64,000 nucleotides of DNA from Blattamonas nauphoetae (lineage: Eukaryota > Preaxostyla > Oxymonadida), in assembly GCA_033064195.1 (NCBI GenBank), contig JARBJD010000031.1, forward strand, positions 248,001 through 312,000. Reading direction: 5' to 3'. Shown here piece after piece: positions 1-10,886 of this stretch. Positions within the stretch are counted from its first letter, which is position 1, and each line of letters starts with the position of its first letter. Position numbers and translations under genes: made by a program. The notes below the pieces were generated by a model that was given only the letters and a program-made list of their open reading frames with translations, made no database searches and was not told where the DNA came from.

Positions 1-990
1 TGACTTGGTAGTCCGCCTTGATAAGCATGTCTGTGGCTGCGAAGAATGAGGCCATGACCAACGACAGGACGGAGAACAAAGGACGGCAAGAGGGGTCTCG
101 CTTCTGATGCTGGTAGTTGATGAGATACAAATAATAGTTCGCTGTGGCAGAAAGCGGAGTCTGCTGAGTGGAGGCAACGTTCAGTGTGGACGGGTCACTC
201 ACGCGCATGTACGTGAGGATAGCCATCTTCTTCGACTGCTCAGAACTCATGAACAGAGTGGAGTTCAAGTCCATCGTTTGCTGAAGGTCGACCTTGCTGG
301 ATTGCTCGATCGACTCGTTCACATCTTTCCATTCTTGCACGATGGACTCGATGAATTCATCGGAATCTGAGAAGATGATTGGCCCGCGGTGGAGAAGCTC
401 GTCCTCGTGAATTCCGCAGTGGAGAGCCAGATGAATGAACAAACGAACTGTCGATTCGTGTAGAGAGGCAGGAGGAATATTTGTATCAATCCAATTCTCG
501 CAAAATTTCCGTATTGACAGAAGTGGAGTCTCTGTGAATTGGGAGTGCGTGAAAATGAAGAGAACATACTTATTGAAAACTTAATAGGGTTAGAATGAAT
601 TCGAGCAACCAATTCCTCGTATTGCTCTCGACCAGGAATCCGCATAAGCTCCCATTCCTTGAAGAAAGATTCGCTGTGGATAGCTTGAACAGTTCGGTAT
701 TGAGGAATTGATGGAGATGATGAATACGGCTGAACAATGATAATATATGGATCTATGGGTTTTGTTCCGATTGCATCCTTAGAATATGAGCTTAAGGTGA
801 TGGTTTTTTCTAGAGAAGATTCCTTAAAGTTCAAAGTTTCATACGAGTCTCAACGGCTTTTATGAGAATCTCTACATCATAATCATCAATTTGAAGCTTG
901 AAAAATGTCAAGATGTCGAAGGATCACACGCTTTGGATATCACTTTCATTTTCATCGAGAGTGAGAGATGGTTTGTGAGCATTTGGGGTA
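1..990 (-). CDS. Unrecognised gene, partial (runs off the left edge)
   Basis: I do not recognise this protein. Coding sequence on the minus strand runs from about 990 to the window edge. A 38-nt intron at 532-569 (donor GTATGT, acceptor CACAG) joins two frames cleanly: exon 1 ends in ...RIHSNPIK and exon 2 continues as TPLLSIRKFCENWIDTNIPP. A second intron of about 35 nt near 800-835 and a third near 890-920 are likely, because the frame stays open upstream only if they are removed; upstream residues then include DDYDVEILIKAVET. The start codon is not resolved. The visible part (about 270 residues) is mostly helical and ends at the edge near a hydrophobic stretch (LFSVLSLVMASFFAATDMLI). It is divergent from the BBIP1 gene that starts at 1035. 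Function unknown. Confidence 0.6.
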
Positions 991-1034
991 GAAACTGACA
1001 GTCTACACAGTTCAATAAATAATAAAAACAAACA

Positions 1035-1305
1035 ATGTACGAAGCAGCTCAGTTGCTGACATCTGAACAAAACCCCATAATGTCAGCGGAAACTCCAGAA
1101 ACCGTTACTGTCAGTGAGATTGTTCACTCTCAGGGGGTGCTGTTCTCTGAAAAGGGACAACCAGTGTTTGGATTTCATCATTTTCTGAGTATCCTCCAGG
1201 GAACTCCTTTGTCGACCAAAAATAATGCCAATCAAAGGCACAGCCTTGCAGAAGATCGAACAACTTGAAAAACAGGCAGAAGAATCAGAGAAGAAGAAAG
1301 AGTAG
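1035..1305 (+). CDS. BBIP1: BBSome-interacting protein BBIP1 (BBIP10/BBS18) homologue
   Basis: A tiny two-exon gene: exon 1 1035-1165, a 34-nt intron 1166-1199 (donor GTTTGG, acceptor CCAG), exon 2 1200-1305 with stop TAG; 78 aa. After splicing, the core reads SEIVHSQGVLFSEKGQPVEL followed by LCRPKIMPIKGTALQKIEQL. This matches the conserved middle of BBIP1 (human: FREVLPKQGQL, then LCKPKLLPLKSLTLEKLE). BBIP1 is a small BBSome subunit needed for BBSome assembly and ciliary membrane traffic. Without the intron the frame closes at 1268 and the diagnostic second half is lost, so simple ORF calling would miss it. The low-complexity N-terminus (about 25 residues) is not conserved. The assignment rests on remembered family sequence. 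Confidence 0.8.
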
Positions 1306-1519
1306 AATTGTGGAATCTTAAATACAATACATATCCTGCTTCCTGTCTTCTAAAGGCATTAAGATCTGCTTCGATCTCTCATCCTAAATCTTCATTCAAC
1401 TGTCATAATTTGTACGGTCATCCCTGCAACCAATCTTTATTTTCACCCTGCTCGCACCACTTCAAAGAATATCAAACTTCATGTGAAATGTCAGAAAAAA
1501 CTTTATAAGAAGAAAATAA

Positions 1520-2759
1520 TCATTGAAACTTTATCCGATTCTGCTTTTTAGCATCCTTTTTGGCTTGCTTAGCATCATATTTCTTTTGTTCCTCTGGTGT
1601 CATCTGGTTGTACTTTTCCTGTTCTCTCTTTCTCTTTTGAAGGATTTCCTTGTCTTTATCTTTCTGATCCTTGGCTGAGAGCTCAGCTGCAGCTTCTCGT
1701 CGATGAGTGCGGCATCGATCACGAGCGTCAGAGTTGAATTTGTGCTCAGAGACGAAATCACAGAAGTCGAGCATTTTTCCGACTGTATTTTTAAGATCAA
1801 TCTCCTTTTCAAGTCTGAAAGTGAGGGCAATCTGCAGAATTCGGTAATCGACAGGTGTTGGTGAATCGTCCTTCGGTGTCTGTTTGTTTTGCTCCTTCTT
1901 GGCGAGTGCTTCTTGATTGACGACAAGTTGGCGCTGTTTGAACGGATCGTCTGCGAGAATGAGAGTGGACACGTGGATGTCCTGAAACAACGTGGAACAC
2001 TTCTGTCCCACTTCACTGACAAATTTGGGATGTTCCGCGAGACAAACGAAATTGTCATCGAATGATGAGCTATTCCAAAGGCGATCCAGGGAAACCTCTT
2101 GTGTGAACTTCTCTATTTCCATCCTTTCATTGCGAAGGCGAGAAGCAAAGCCGGGTTTCGAGATTGCCATGATGAATGCATCAACTGACTCATCGCACAC
2201 GCATTGAAGAGTCTGAGAAGGAATAAACGAAAGAAAATGACGACAAACAACTTTATCTTGCTGACCAGTGAGTAATTGATAAACAAAGCCGACAACATCT
2301 TGCCGAGGGAGGAGCTGAATGGGTGAAACTCATTGATGAACGTGAAATGAGACAGAATACCTCGACAAAGACAGAAAAACCACGAATATTCTTCCGGCCG
2401 GATCCATATATCCTAAAATTGGAGTTGGATTCCTGATATCTCTGTTGATAAGTGAAAATTCACACCTTGAAGATGGTGACATTAATTCCGTTTCCAATGA
2501 CTGTAAAGTTGTTTGCCATAATCGGCTGAACTTTGTAGAAAATATCGGACACAATCTGTTCGTTTTTCTTTTTTCCCCAGAGGTAAAATGAGAGCATGAC
2601 GACGATTAGGACGATAAAGAAGAGTTCCACCCAATAGTGGTTCTTTCGGCGGAATCCAAAAAATGGTTCCTTGGTTTGCTTTTTCTTCTTATCTTTTTTG
2701 TGAGGCTTCGCCTCATCTATCACGATCAGGCTTAGAAGAAAGAAGAATTTGCCGAACAT
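1520..2759 (-). CDS. CCDC47: CCDC47-like ER membrane protein (PAT complex)
   Basis: Three exons on the minus strand: 2759-2466, 2432-2361 and 2314-1520, with introns of 33 and 46 nt; 386 aa (human CCDC47 is 483). The N-terminus has a signal-peptide-like stretch (MFGKFFFLLSLIVIDEA), then a lysine-rich segment and a transmembrane helix around residues 45-65 (WVELFFIVLIVVMLSFYLWG). The luminal/cytosolic core contains NFTVIGN, IYGSGRKNIRGF and LLPRQDVVGFVYQLL, which line up with NFTLVGD, LWCSGR and FLKRQDLLNVL in CCDC47. The C-terminus is a basic coiled coil with TPEEQKKYDAKQ near the end, as in the family. In animals CCDC47 partners Asterix in the PAT complex at the ER translocon and helps multipass membrane-protein biogenesis. 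The same role here is inferred. Confidence 0.8.
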
Positions 2760-2933
2760 ACTTCCATGGGTTGGATCTCTTCTTCATGTAACCAAGTCCC
2801 TCAATCTCTCTCGAGCGAGAAGTATGTGATGAATACTTCCGATTAATTGTGAAAACATCGAGAGTTCTCTTCAAACAAAGACTTGTTTGGTGAAATGAGT
2901 GGTCGGTTCGATCGACCTGGAAAAGAGGATATT

Positions 2934-3514
2934 TCACTTGTGAATCCGTTCCTCCCGTCGTTTACTGACATCGTAGCTCTTTTCTTTCCACGTACTTCTT
3001 TTCATTCGCAGTGGACGACTTCCAACATATTTCCCATTCTTGTCTTGAAATGCCCGGAGGAAGTCTTCAGACGTTCCAAAACTGATGAAAGGAATCAGAA
3101 GAGGAAGAGGGAAGGGGCAGGATACCTCAGAAATCCATATCCCTTGCTTTTCTTTGTTTTGTTATCTTTGACGACTTTGGCCTTGTTGAAGGAAGGATAT
3201 ACGCTAAACTCTCGTGTAAGCATCTCATCAGTTACTTCTGGGCCAAGGTCACCAACCCACATCCGAAAGTCATCTGAGAAAAGAAATGATGGAAAATGAC
3301 AGGTTAACGAGACGGAGGGACAACTTTCAGGCCAATCGGCAAGTGATGCATCTTCCCAAACCTCTCCTCCTGAATAGCGGACAGTCTTTCGCTTCTCTGG
3401 GTCTGGTTGTTTTTCCGGATTTTGCTGTGTCTTCTTTGACTCTATAACAGATGAAATGAGAGTAAATCAGAGGAGAATACTCTGTTTGGACAAAGGAGCT
3501 TTTGAGGAAGACAT
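2934..3514 (-). CDS. RBM42: RBM42-like RNA-binding protein (spliceosomal)
   Basis: Four exons: 3514-3481, 3441-3325, 3273-3126 and 3081-2934, with introns of 39, 51 and 44 nt; 148 aa. The short N-terminus leads into the RBM42 signature VRYSGGEVWEDASLADWPEN and a single RRM, with RNP2-like FRMWVGDL and RNP1-like KSKGYGFLSF split by the third intron. The RRM is followed by NGKYVGSRPLRMKRSTWKE, the very conserved RBM42 tail. RBM42 is a component of the U4/U6.U5 tri-snRNP and B-complex spliceosome in animals. This version is almost only the RRM, lacking the long proline/alanine-rich N-terminus of metazoan proteins. The start was chosen because the ATG at 3514 gives an exon that splices in frame with GTATTC as donor. 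Confidence 0.85.
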
Positions 3515-3821
3515 ACTCCTGATGAACCAGTGTGGGAGAGTGAAAAAGAAAGCTCATGGGACGGATCAGGGATCAACTCATCACACAGAGATGTTGTTTC
3601 TCGTTATTGTTCCAACCTACATCTTTACAACAGAGTATACATCAGGATGAAGAAGTTGTGTTGTCGGGGATGTTTTACGAACGAAGATTGACGAAGGATG
3701 AAAAGATCAAGTGAGAGATTCAAAGAAAACTGGAGAAGTGAACAATACGAGAAGAAAGGATGATTCGGCTCGGGCTGCGATCGACAGGGAAATGACGAAG
3801 TGTTGTCAACGGGTAAACAGC

Positions 3822-4405
3822 CTACTCAGAGCCAAAAGTGTTCTCGCCAGAGTATGTCACGTATAGGAATCCGTCGTCGTTGGGATGCTTGCCTTTATAT
3901 TGTGTGTAAACTGTTTGAAGGACGGCGGCGGTTGGCGGAATTGAATTGTCAATGAAAATAAAGATCGCCTTCTCGGGTGAGAGCTGGAAGGTGTGAATAA
4001 AATGTGTATCGGACCTTAATTCTCTTTCGCACAACGTAAACAAATTGACCTACTGTCATATCATTCTGGACAAGAAACCTGAGTTGAATATTACGAGAAA
4101 CATGCGACAAACTTCTTTTTATCGATTTCTGCGGATTGAGAAGATTATTAAAGTTCGGAAGAGAGTATGATGATTGGATGATTAAGAAAGCACACCAGGA
4201 ATATCACTGCGTGGAGCTTTTTCGCAGATGACTGGAATTCGATCCGGGTATTTTTGGCTGAGCAAAATGATTGTGTAGAGATAAACGGAAGGAAAAAGAC
4301 ATACAGCATCTTTTCTGCTTCAGTCTTACGCACTTCCAGCGGATATTTCTGTTTGAATGCTGACTCCTTTGACATTGGTAGAAGATCAAATTTCTCGTAA
4401 CCCAT
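3822..4405 (-). CDS. ATG8: Atg8/GABARAP ubiquitin-like autophagy protein
   Basis: Five exons (4405-4305, 4257-4196, 4128-4113, 4078-4015, 3983-3822) with introns of 47, 67, 34 and 31 nt; 134 aa. The spliced product carries the whole Atg8 fold: [15 protein letters not shown], then [19 protein letters not shown], then [20 protein letters not shown] and [15 protein letters not shown]. The C-terminus ends GENTFG followed by two residues (SE), so the reactive glycine (about residue 132) must be exposed by an Atg4-type protease before lipidation to phosphatidylethanolamine. Exon 3 is only 16 nt. The conjugating E2, Atg3, is encoded about 13 kb away at 17089-18172, which argues that the Atg8 lipidation pathway is present. 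Confidence 0.93.
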
Positions 4406-4659
4406 ACTAGATCATGTTATCCAAAAAGATTCGCAACGAACCCTTTTTTAAATCATTCACTGATATATATGATATAAGACATGTTTTTCAGTTGATTTAC
4501 TTCATTGAATAACTGATATGCTGGGTTCTTATCAAAATGTCACAAGAAACGAAAGTCCGACAGAAAAAAGTCAATCCAAAAGAAAAATGAGCAGAGACAT
4601 CGTCAATCCACATGGAAAGATGTACACTTAATTCAAAGTTACAAGCCCGAACGTTTGCG

Positions 4660-6154
4660 TCAAAGATCCGGTTGAGATGGCGGAGGTGCGGGAGGAGTAG
4701 GCTTCTGCTTGCTTGGCAACGAAAATCCATTTTTAAGTGATGGTCCAGAGTTATCAGGATTGTTACTGTTTGGAGATGATGAGGTGAGAGTTTGTGAGGT
4801 GGAATTGGCATCCGATGGTGTGGTGAGAACTGGAGAGAGCGAATTTTCGGAAGAAGAAGAAGATATTATGGCATAGCCAGAGGCTGGGGTGAGGGGAGAG
4901 GGTGATTTCATATCAACGATATCCTCGGAGGGAGATTGAGGTGAATCAGCAAGAAGAAACTCATCTTCAAGCGAGTTTCGATGAATATCCAACTGGAACT
5001 CTTTGTGCTGTTCGTAGGCATCAGAAAGGCGGACAACCATCACACTTATATTGTCCATACTGCCCTTGTCGAGCGCCGTCTTGAGGAGGTCGAAAGAGGC
5101 CTTGTGGGGAAAAAACAGCATAAAGAATGGAAATTGGATACTGCTTGGCAATTACTGAGATTCCTCTCAACAATCTCTGCAGCCTCCTCATCCTCCAGAA
5201 CATCCCAGATTCCATCGCATGCCACGATGAGGTGAGTGACACCTTCTTCCTCAAGTATATGTTCACTGACAAAGGGATCGCTGATCACGGCATCCTTCAA
5301 ACCATGATCACCGAGAGCACGAGATACAGCCAAAACACCTAGAAAGTAACGACGGAGATTAGGGCAGACCACCGACGCGATTCTGGACCATCAGACAGCC
5401 TGTTTTTTGGATACGTTCTATTTCAGAATCCTGTGATGGCTTATGGTCTGATGAAATGCGTTTGGATTGCCCATTGTGTCTGGAACGATGACTCAAATCT
5501 TGTTAGAAGGGCAAACATGAGAACAGCACGTGCATCTCCACAATTAGCAGACACAATACGCACAACTTCTTTATCATTTTCAACTTGTCGATTGATCACG
5601 ACAACAGCAGCTGTGGTTCCTGGATGAATAGTGTTGATTCGTTTGATGAAAAAGAGACTATACCATCGTCAAGGATGTTGGATTCAAGAAGAAGTGCGTC
5701 TGTTTGTTTGAAGGTTTCCCTAAGAATTGATTCTAGAGGTTCCGATGGAAAATCATGGAGAAGTTTTGTGAAAACCTTGAAAAGAAGAGAAATAGAGAAT
5801 GAACGGACAATATTCACCGAAAAGGAATGTAAAAGATGAGAGAGATATTCAGAGAGATTGAGAAAAAGGGCAATGGAGACATACACGATGAAAATTCATC
5901 GAAACAAAATCGACAGCTTCCCGTCCCCCATGTCCATCATATATCGCACAAATCGCGAAATTTTTATGCGGTCCAACATTGTCATGAAAACAGTGAGCAT
6001 CCTTCATGAAGAAAACGTGAGAAAAAAGTGAATGAACAATTGACGATAGTGAAGATGAATAATGACAAACTTCCATTGTTCGCCTGTAACGTGGATTTAG
6101 TTCATCACTAAAGCCATAGTCCTTGATCAGAGGGCGGCAACCCTCGTTGATCAT
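4660..6154 (-). CDS. PP2C-family (PPM) Ser/Thr protein phosphatase
   Basis: Seven exons: 6154-6071, 6001-5885, 5775-5664, 5619-5517, 5479-5370, 5338-5142 and 5100-4660, with introns of 31-109 nt; 387 aa. PP2C motifs occur in order: RRTMEDAHC (about residue 24-32), the metal-binding IYDGHGG (about 47-53), GTTAAVVV, SANCGDARAVL, ISSDHKP, GGVLAVSRALGDHGLK, VACDGIWDVL and GSMDNISVMVV. These are the metal-coordinating aspartates of Mn2+/Mg2+-dependent phosphatases. About 100 serine/proline-rich residues follow the catalytic domain and have no recognised motif. The start at 6154 lies about 80 nt after the stop of the upstream DRC8 gene on the same strand. The target is unknown; a flagellar role is only suggested by the neighbour. 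Confidence 0.9.
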
Positions 6155-6234
6155 TAAAAGTGGTGACCATAATCTATTTGTGGACGTTGTGGATCCAAAA
6201 AAAGAGGTGAAATGGGTAAATAAAGACAAAAAAA

Positions 6235-7152
6235 TCATTCGTTCGCCAGAATATTCGCAATTTTTGAGTATTCAACACTTGAATCCTCACTTGGAAGATT
6301 CTGATGAGAATGAAAACACAACAATGAGAAACCTTCACAAAGTCTTCCAATTCAGTATCTCGAAGAGGTTCTCCATGCATTGACATCAATTCAGAGAGTT
6401 TTTCAACTGTTAGATACCCTGACAGCGGCGGGAGCTTCGGTTTGGTGAGTTTTATGATTTGAGCAGGCGCTTTCTCCTTCTTCTTCTTTTTCTTCCCTCC
6501 CGCCTCAGGCTCTGCTTCACCCTCCTCCTTTTTCTCTTCTTCATCATTATCTGCAACAGGATCGTTCACCTCTTCAAATTCCAGGGCAATTTGTTGTCTG
6601 GCTGCTTCTTCCTCAGCTGCTTGCATCTGGTTTAACGTGGTTTCGATGGTACGGAATGCCTGAAGTAGTAACTCTTCGCTGGGCCGTTTCCATTCGCCGC
6701 GCGCCATTTTTGGGAGGAGGGCGGCTTCCAAATTTTCAATCGTGATTTCTACCGTTTCATCCTCTGCAATCTAGAAGACGCATAAAGAAACGATAATTGA
6801 GATGAGATAGTGCACACTGAGCGAGAGAATGTCGTAAGTTGTTCTTCTGTTGGGCAAAGATCGAGTGAATGAATGACATATCGAATTTCTCTACAAATAT
6901 GGAAATAGATGCATAGTACATCATGTAAAAGAGATGCAATTGGAGAAAATCAGGGAATAAATACTCGACAGGAATAGCCCCCCTGTTTTCAGGGTCAAAA
7001 ATGCGAAATGAATCTTGAATGCGTTTCTGTGAAGAAGAAAGAAGAGATTCCAAAAGTCAAACTGATAGTTTTCCTCGTAAGATTTGCTGCTCTCGATCCA
7101 ATCTCTCCGTGACCTCGGCTTCCTCTTGAACAATCTGATCGGTTTCGTCCAT
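6235..7152 (-). CDS. DRC8: Dynein regulatory complex subunit 8 (EFCAB2/DRC8-like)
   Basis: Five exons: 7152-7063, 7026-6965, 6890-6818, 6770-6333 and 6300-6235, with introns of 36, 74, 47 and 32 nt; 242 aa. After a short coiled N-terminus, the first EF-hand half reads IQDSFRIFDPENRGAIPVEE then IRYVIHSLDLCPTEEQL, matching the EFCAB2 pattern (AFLVFDHESNNTVDVREIGT...LGCCPTEGEL). The second half has PSEELLLQAFRTIE...GYLTVEKLSELMSMHGEPL and a short C-terminus, again as in EFCAB2. An insertion of about 75 residues, acidic then lysine-rich, sits inside the second EF-hand half (about residues 140-200). DRC8 belongs to the nexin-dynein regulatory complex of motile axonemes. It shares a 47-nt divergent upstream region with the phosphatase gene starting at 7200. 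Confidence 0.8.
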
Positions 7153-7199
7153 TTGAGAATACGATCCCTGGGCTGATCATTTTGTGATCTCTGACATTC
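7153..7199. promoter_or_regulatory. 47-nt shared upstream region of DRC8 and a DUSP gene
   Basis: Only 47 nt separate the two divergent start codons (7152 on minus, 7200 on plus), so both promoters and both 5' leaders must lie in or overlap this stretch. I see no TATA-like box that is clearly oriented. Confidence 0.5.
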
Positions 7200-8414
7200 A
7201 TGTCAATTGATTCAAAATCATCGTCTGACAGAGAACATCGAGAAAAACTTTCAGATTTAAATCAGATTACTGAACATATCTTTGTAGGGAATCAGGTTCG
7301 TTCTTTCATTCATAGATAAATTCAAAAGGCTGCAGCATCAACAGAATCTGTCCTTCTTCAATATAACATTCGACGAATTGTTCGGCTACGATCTCAACCC
7401 TATTTGGCTGTTCCACGATGCGTAAATACAGTCACATTCTGCCAAATTGAGGATTTATCCATATACGACATTACAGCTTGCTTTGAACAGTGTTTCACAG
7501 CAATTATCGAGGCAATCCAGTCAGACCAACGAATTCTGGTCCATTGTCATGCTGGGAAAAGTCGTAGTCCTGCAGTTGTGATAGCCTTCTTAATGACATA
7601 CCAACGACTCTCTCTACATGACGCCTATCGCCACGTTGAAAAATGTAGGAATGGGTCTGCTGCTGTTTCATCTATTTTTTGTAGGCTTGCAATGAATCTG
7701 ACTTTTAAGCGTCAACTTTGCGATTACGAGTATTCTCTCTTCGGTCAGCGGACGATGCGGTTCTGCATCTTCTGTTCTGAACTCGACTGCAGTTGTTCAA
7801 GTTATATGCTTTTGAAGCAACGACAAGCAGAGGTCAATCAACAGGGAAACATTGTGGAAGTTCAACCGCAGCGAAGAGCGGAAGGCCATCCTCCCCTTGA
7901 CCTCCAAACACTCTCCAATCAATTGAAAGAAACAGAACTTTTGAAGCGGGACCTCTTTTCGACTGTCTATGCGGATGAACAAAGGAAGAACACTCGCCCC
8001 TTTGATTCGGACGCCTCAGTCAACACGATGTCTGTGTATGATGATGAGGACTGGTGGATGTATGTCAGTGGTGACTCACAACAAGAGGAGACATCACTAT
8101 TCCCCGAAACACCCTCAGAAGATGAGAGAAAATCCAAATCACCGTCGCCTGACCATTATGAAGAATACGACCAGATGCTCCGTGAAGAGATGCTCGCAAG
8201 CGCTATATTAGGATCCCACGTTCCAACCTCCAATGACGGGACCGTTTTCACATCACCACAGCTGGATGACACCCCAGCCAACTCTACCCATATTATCCTT
8301 CCAGAATTCGATGACCGGAGAAAATCAAATCTGCGGAAGCAAACCCTCAAACAGCAGCAGTGGTTTTTGTCTTCATCAAAGTTTTCACAGGCCTGGCTCA
8401 ACGCTTCTCATTAA
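7200..8414 (+). CDS. Dual-specificity protein phosphatase
   Basis: Three exons: 7200-7295, 7329-7654 and 7685-8414, with introns of 33 and 30 nt; 383 aa. The phosphatase domain spans roughly residues 22-170, with the P-loop ILVHCHAGKSRSPAVV giving the catalytic Cys and Arg of the HCxxGxxRS signature and an upstream Asp in the IEDLSIYD segment as candidate general acid. The second intron is 30 nt, a multiple of three without a stop, so the unspliced ORF stays open. Removing it restores the usual spacing after HVEKCR (RNGLAMNLTFKRQLCDYEYS). A cysteine pair cluster (CIFCSELDCSC) follows the domain. The C-terminal 220 residues are acidic and low in complexity with no recognised motif. The substrate is unknown. 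Confidence 0.85.
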
Positions 8415-8816
8415 ACCATCGTACTCCTCGCTCATCCTCCAAGAGCAGGCCCCTCTTATCGTTATTTTGATGGATTGTGATTGTGGTTATCCTTCTGCCT
8501 TCATTTATTCTGTCCGCCTCTCCTCCACCTCGACCAGCACAATCAAATGAACCTCACTATAGGTCCAACCTCCATTCCAACGACGACTGTTGAGATATCC
8601 CTGGACTCACCAGGCGTTCTATACTCCATTTGTTTTCATGTTTTCTTATTCTTATGATCGAGGCAAGTCAACAATCCTCGATGGTGTTTTCTTGATTCCT
8701 GCAAATCGTCGACGCTCTCGTTTTCTAATATATCATGAAAAGTGATGGGGCAGCTTCTCTTTGAGATTAGAGTATCATACGCACGCCTATAATTAAGATC
8801 ACAACCACAATTTTTA
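8415..8816. other. Intergenic, no feature seen
   Basis: This holds the 3' flank of the phosphatase gene and the promoter of the Prp4 gene. It is A/T-rich near 8780-8816. I see no RNA gene or repeat in it. Confidence 0.5.
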
Positions 8817-10745
8817 ATGGAAATCGATCGTCAGTCAACTGATGATGCTATTTCAACTGGAACATACGTTCCAACTGATGAAAATCTCGTTAGAGACGGT
8901 CTTCGTGCATTAGGTGAACCATGGAAACTCTTTGGAGAACAAGTGTGGTTTTCTCGCTTTCATGATGATCTCATGCCTTATTTCTCAGCCAAAAGAAAGA
9001 TGGGACAGACTCAAACGACTAGTCCAGAAAGCTCGAATATCTCATTCAGGCATTGTCTTCCCATGGGACGAACAGAAAACCACCCAATCCTCAACCGTAT
9101 GCCAACCATCATTCAATCATGTCTCCTCATATTATTTGATTCTTTCTGAACTTAGCTTCGACATGGTCAATCTGCTCCTCCAGAAATCCTCCGACAAGTT
9201 CGACTCTTCATTGCACAAGACTCGACGCAAAGGTGTGTCCTCTTCACTCCCATCGATTCGTTCTCTAACCCCATTGATTCCAGATCAATTCTGAGGCATC
9301 AAGCATCTGTTACTCAGGACCAATCCTCGAAGGAAACGATAGTTCGCTCACTGGTTGAGCGAACAGTGAACACGTTGACCCATCTCCAGGTTTTTTTATT
9401 CACGAATTAATTTCTCATAGAAATACACCACGCTGAGTAGTCAGCCCGATGACGATAGATGGATTGCATGTTGTTCCTTTTCACCTGCGAATTCTGATGG
9501 TGAATCAGAACAACTCCTTACCGCCTCTCGTTCTGGAAAAGTTACTGTTTGGAGTCTCCCTGAAGCCAAAAAGCTTATCTCGTATCCTTTACCCAAACAG
9601 GGTGGCCATGGAGCTCAGATAGTTTGCCACACACTGGTCTGGAATCATCACAATAAAAATCAAACTGAGAACGGTATTGACTTTGTGAGCGGATATGGTG
9701 ATGGAAGAGTCTCATTTTGGAATCGATCTGCACCAGGAAACACACCACTTCGCACATTTTCATGTCATAACAGGCGAGTCAACGATCTCTCATTCCATCC
9801 ACACATTCCATCTCTCTTTTTCTCATGTGGATACGACCAAACATGGAAAATGTTTGACCTTGAGTATTCATCGGGGAATCCTTATCCACTCATTGTCCAA
9901 CCAGGTCATGTTGATGCAGTCCACTGCATGCATCTTCACTCCGATGGCGCTCTCCTGGCAACAGGGTATTTTCCTCCTTGCAATAATCATCTATCTAGAG
10001 GTTGTGACTCCAATGTCTTGCTATGGGATCTCCGCACCGGCTCTGAAATCGCTAGTCTGCTCGGCCATGTCGGAAAGGTGTTCTCTGTGAAGTTCACGCC
10101 TTCATCATCACACAACCCGTATCTTCTGGCCACTGCTGGTGGTGATTGTACAATTCGTATGTGGGATATTCGAATGATTGGCTCACCAAGTGTGACGGAA
10201 TCGAAACCATCCAGACAACAGCAATCCAAGGGATGCATTGATATCGTGCCAGCACACAAGAAAGACATTACAACTCTCCAATTTGAAGTTTGATATTATT
10301 CCTTTTGTTCATTCATTAGCCTTCGAATGGTGATTTCCTCCTTTCCGCCTCTCTTGATCAATCAATGGTTGTCTGGAATACGCACACAATGGTCCCAGTC
10401 AAATTTTTGGAGGGTCACTCTGAGGGTATTCTTGGAGCCGATATTTCTGCAAATTCACGTTTCTTGGCATCTGTCAGTTTGGACAAAACAGTGAAACTGT
10501 GGGGGCATCGCAGTGAAGCGTTCTCCGATCTCTTCTTGGAAAAAGCATCTGCAGTTGGGACAGGAACGGTGGGACATTTTGATTCACGAGAAGAAGAAAT
10601 TGAGGCCCAACATCAACGACTTGTGGAGCGACTGGAGAAGGAAGAAGCCGATGACAACATGCTGAGAGATGATTCGAGTGATGAAAGTGCGAGTGATGAA
10701 CATGATGGGAAGACAGTTGCAGCCAATGACGAAGGATTTACCTGA
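8817..10745 (+). CDS. PRPF4: Prp4/PRPF4-like U4/U6 snRNP WD40 protein
   Basis: Seven exons: 8817-8942, 8989-9096, 9156-9232, 9284-9389, 9421-9965, 9999-10287 and 10320-10745; 558 aa. The N-terminus holds the splicing-factor motif: LRALGEPWKLFGEQ then PKERWDRLKRLV, matching [23 protein letters not shown] in PRPF4. A helical linker follows, then a seven-bladed WD40 domain (about residues 165-480) with DDRWIACCSFSP, WNRSAPG, GYDQTWKMFDLE, LLWDLRTGSEIASLLGH, TIRMWDIR and a last blade ending KLWGHR. The 33-nt intron at 9966-9998 is in frame and stop-free. Prp4 bridges U4/U6 snRNA and Prp3 in the tri-snRNP. A C-terminal acidic, coiled tail of about 80 residues is extra compared with the human protein. 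Confidence 0.9.
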
Positions 10746-10886
10746 TTTCATCGAGAGGAACGACACGACCCCTTTGACAGATGCTGCTTTCTTCATGTTT
10801 CTCTTTCTAAATTACAACGAACCTTTTCATGCTTTATATCTGAAGCTGAATCACCTTGCATCGTTGAATATGGTTTTGATCAAACC

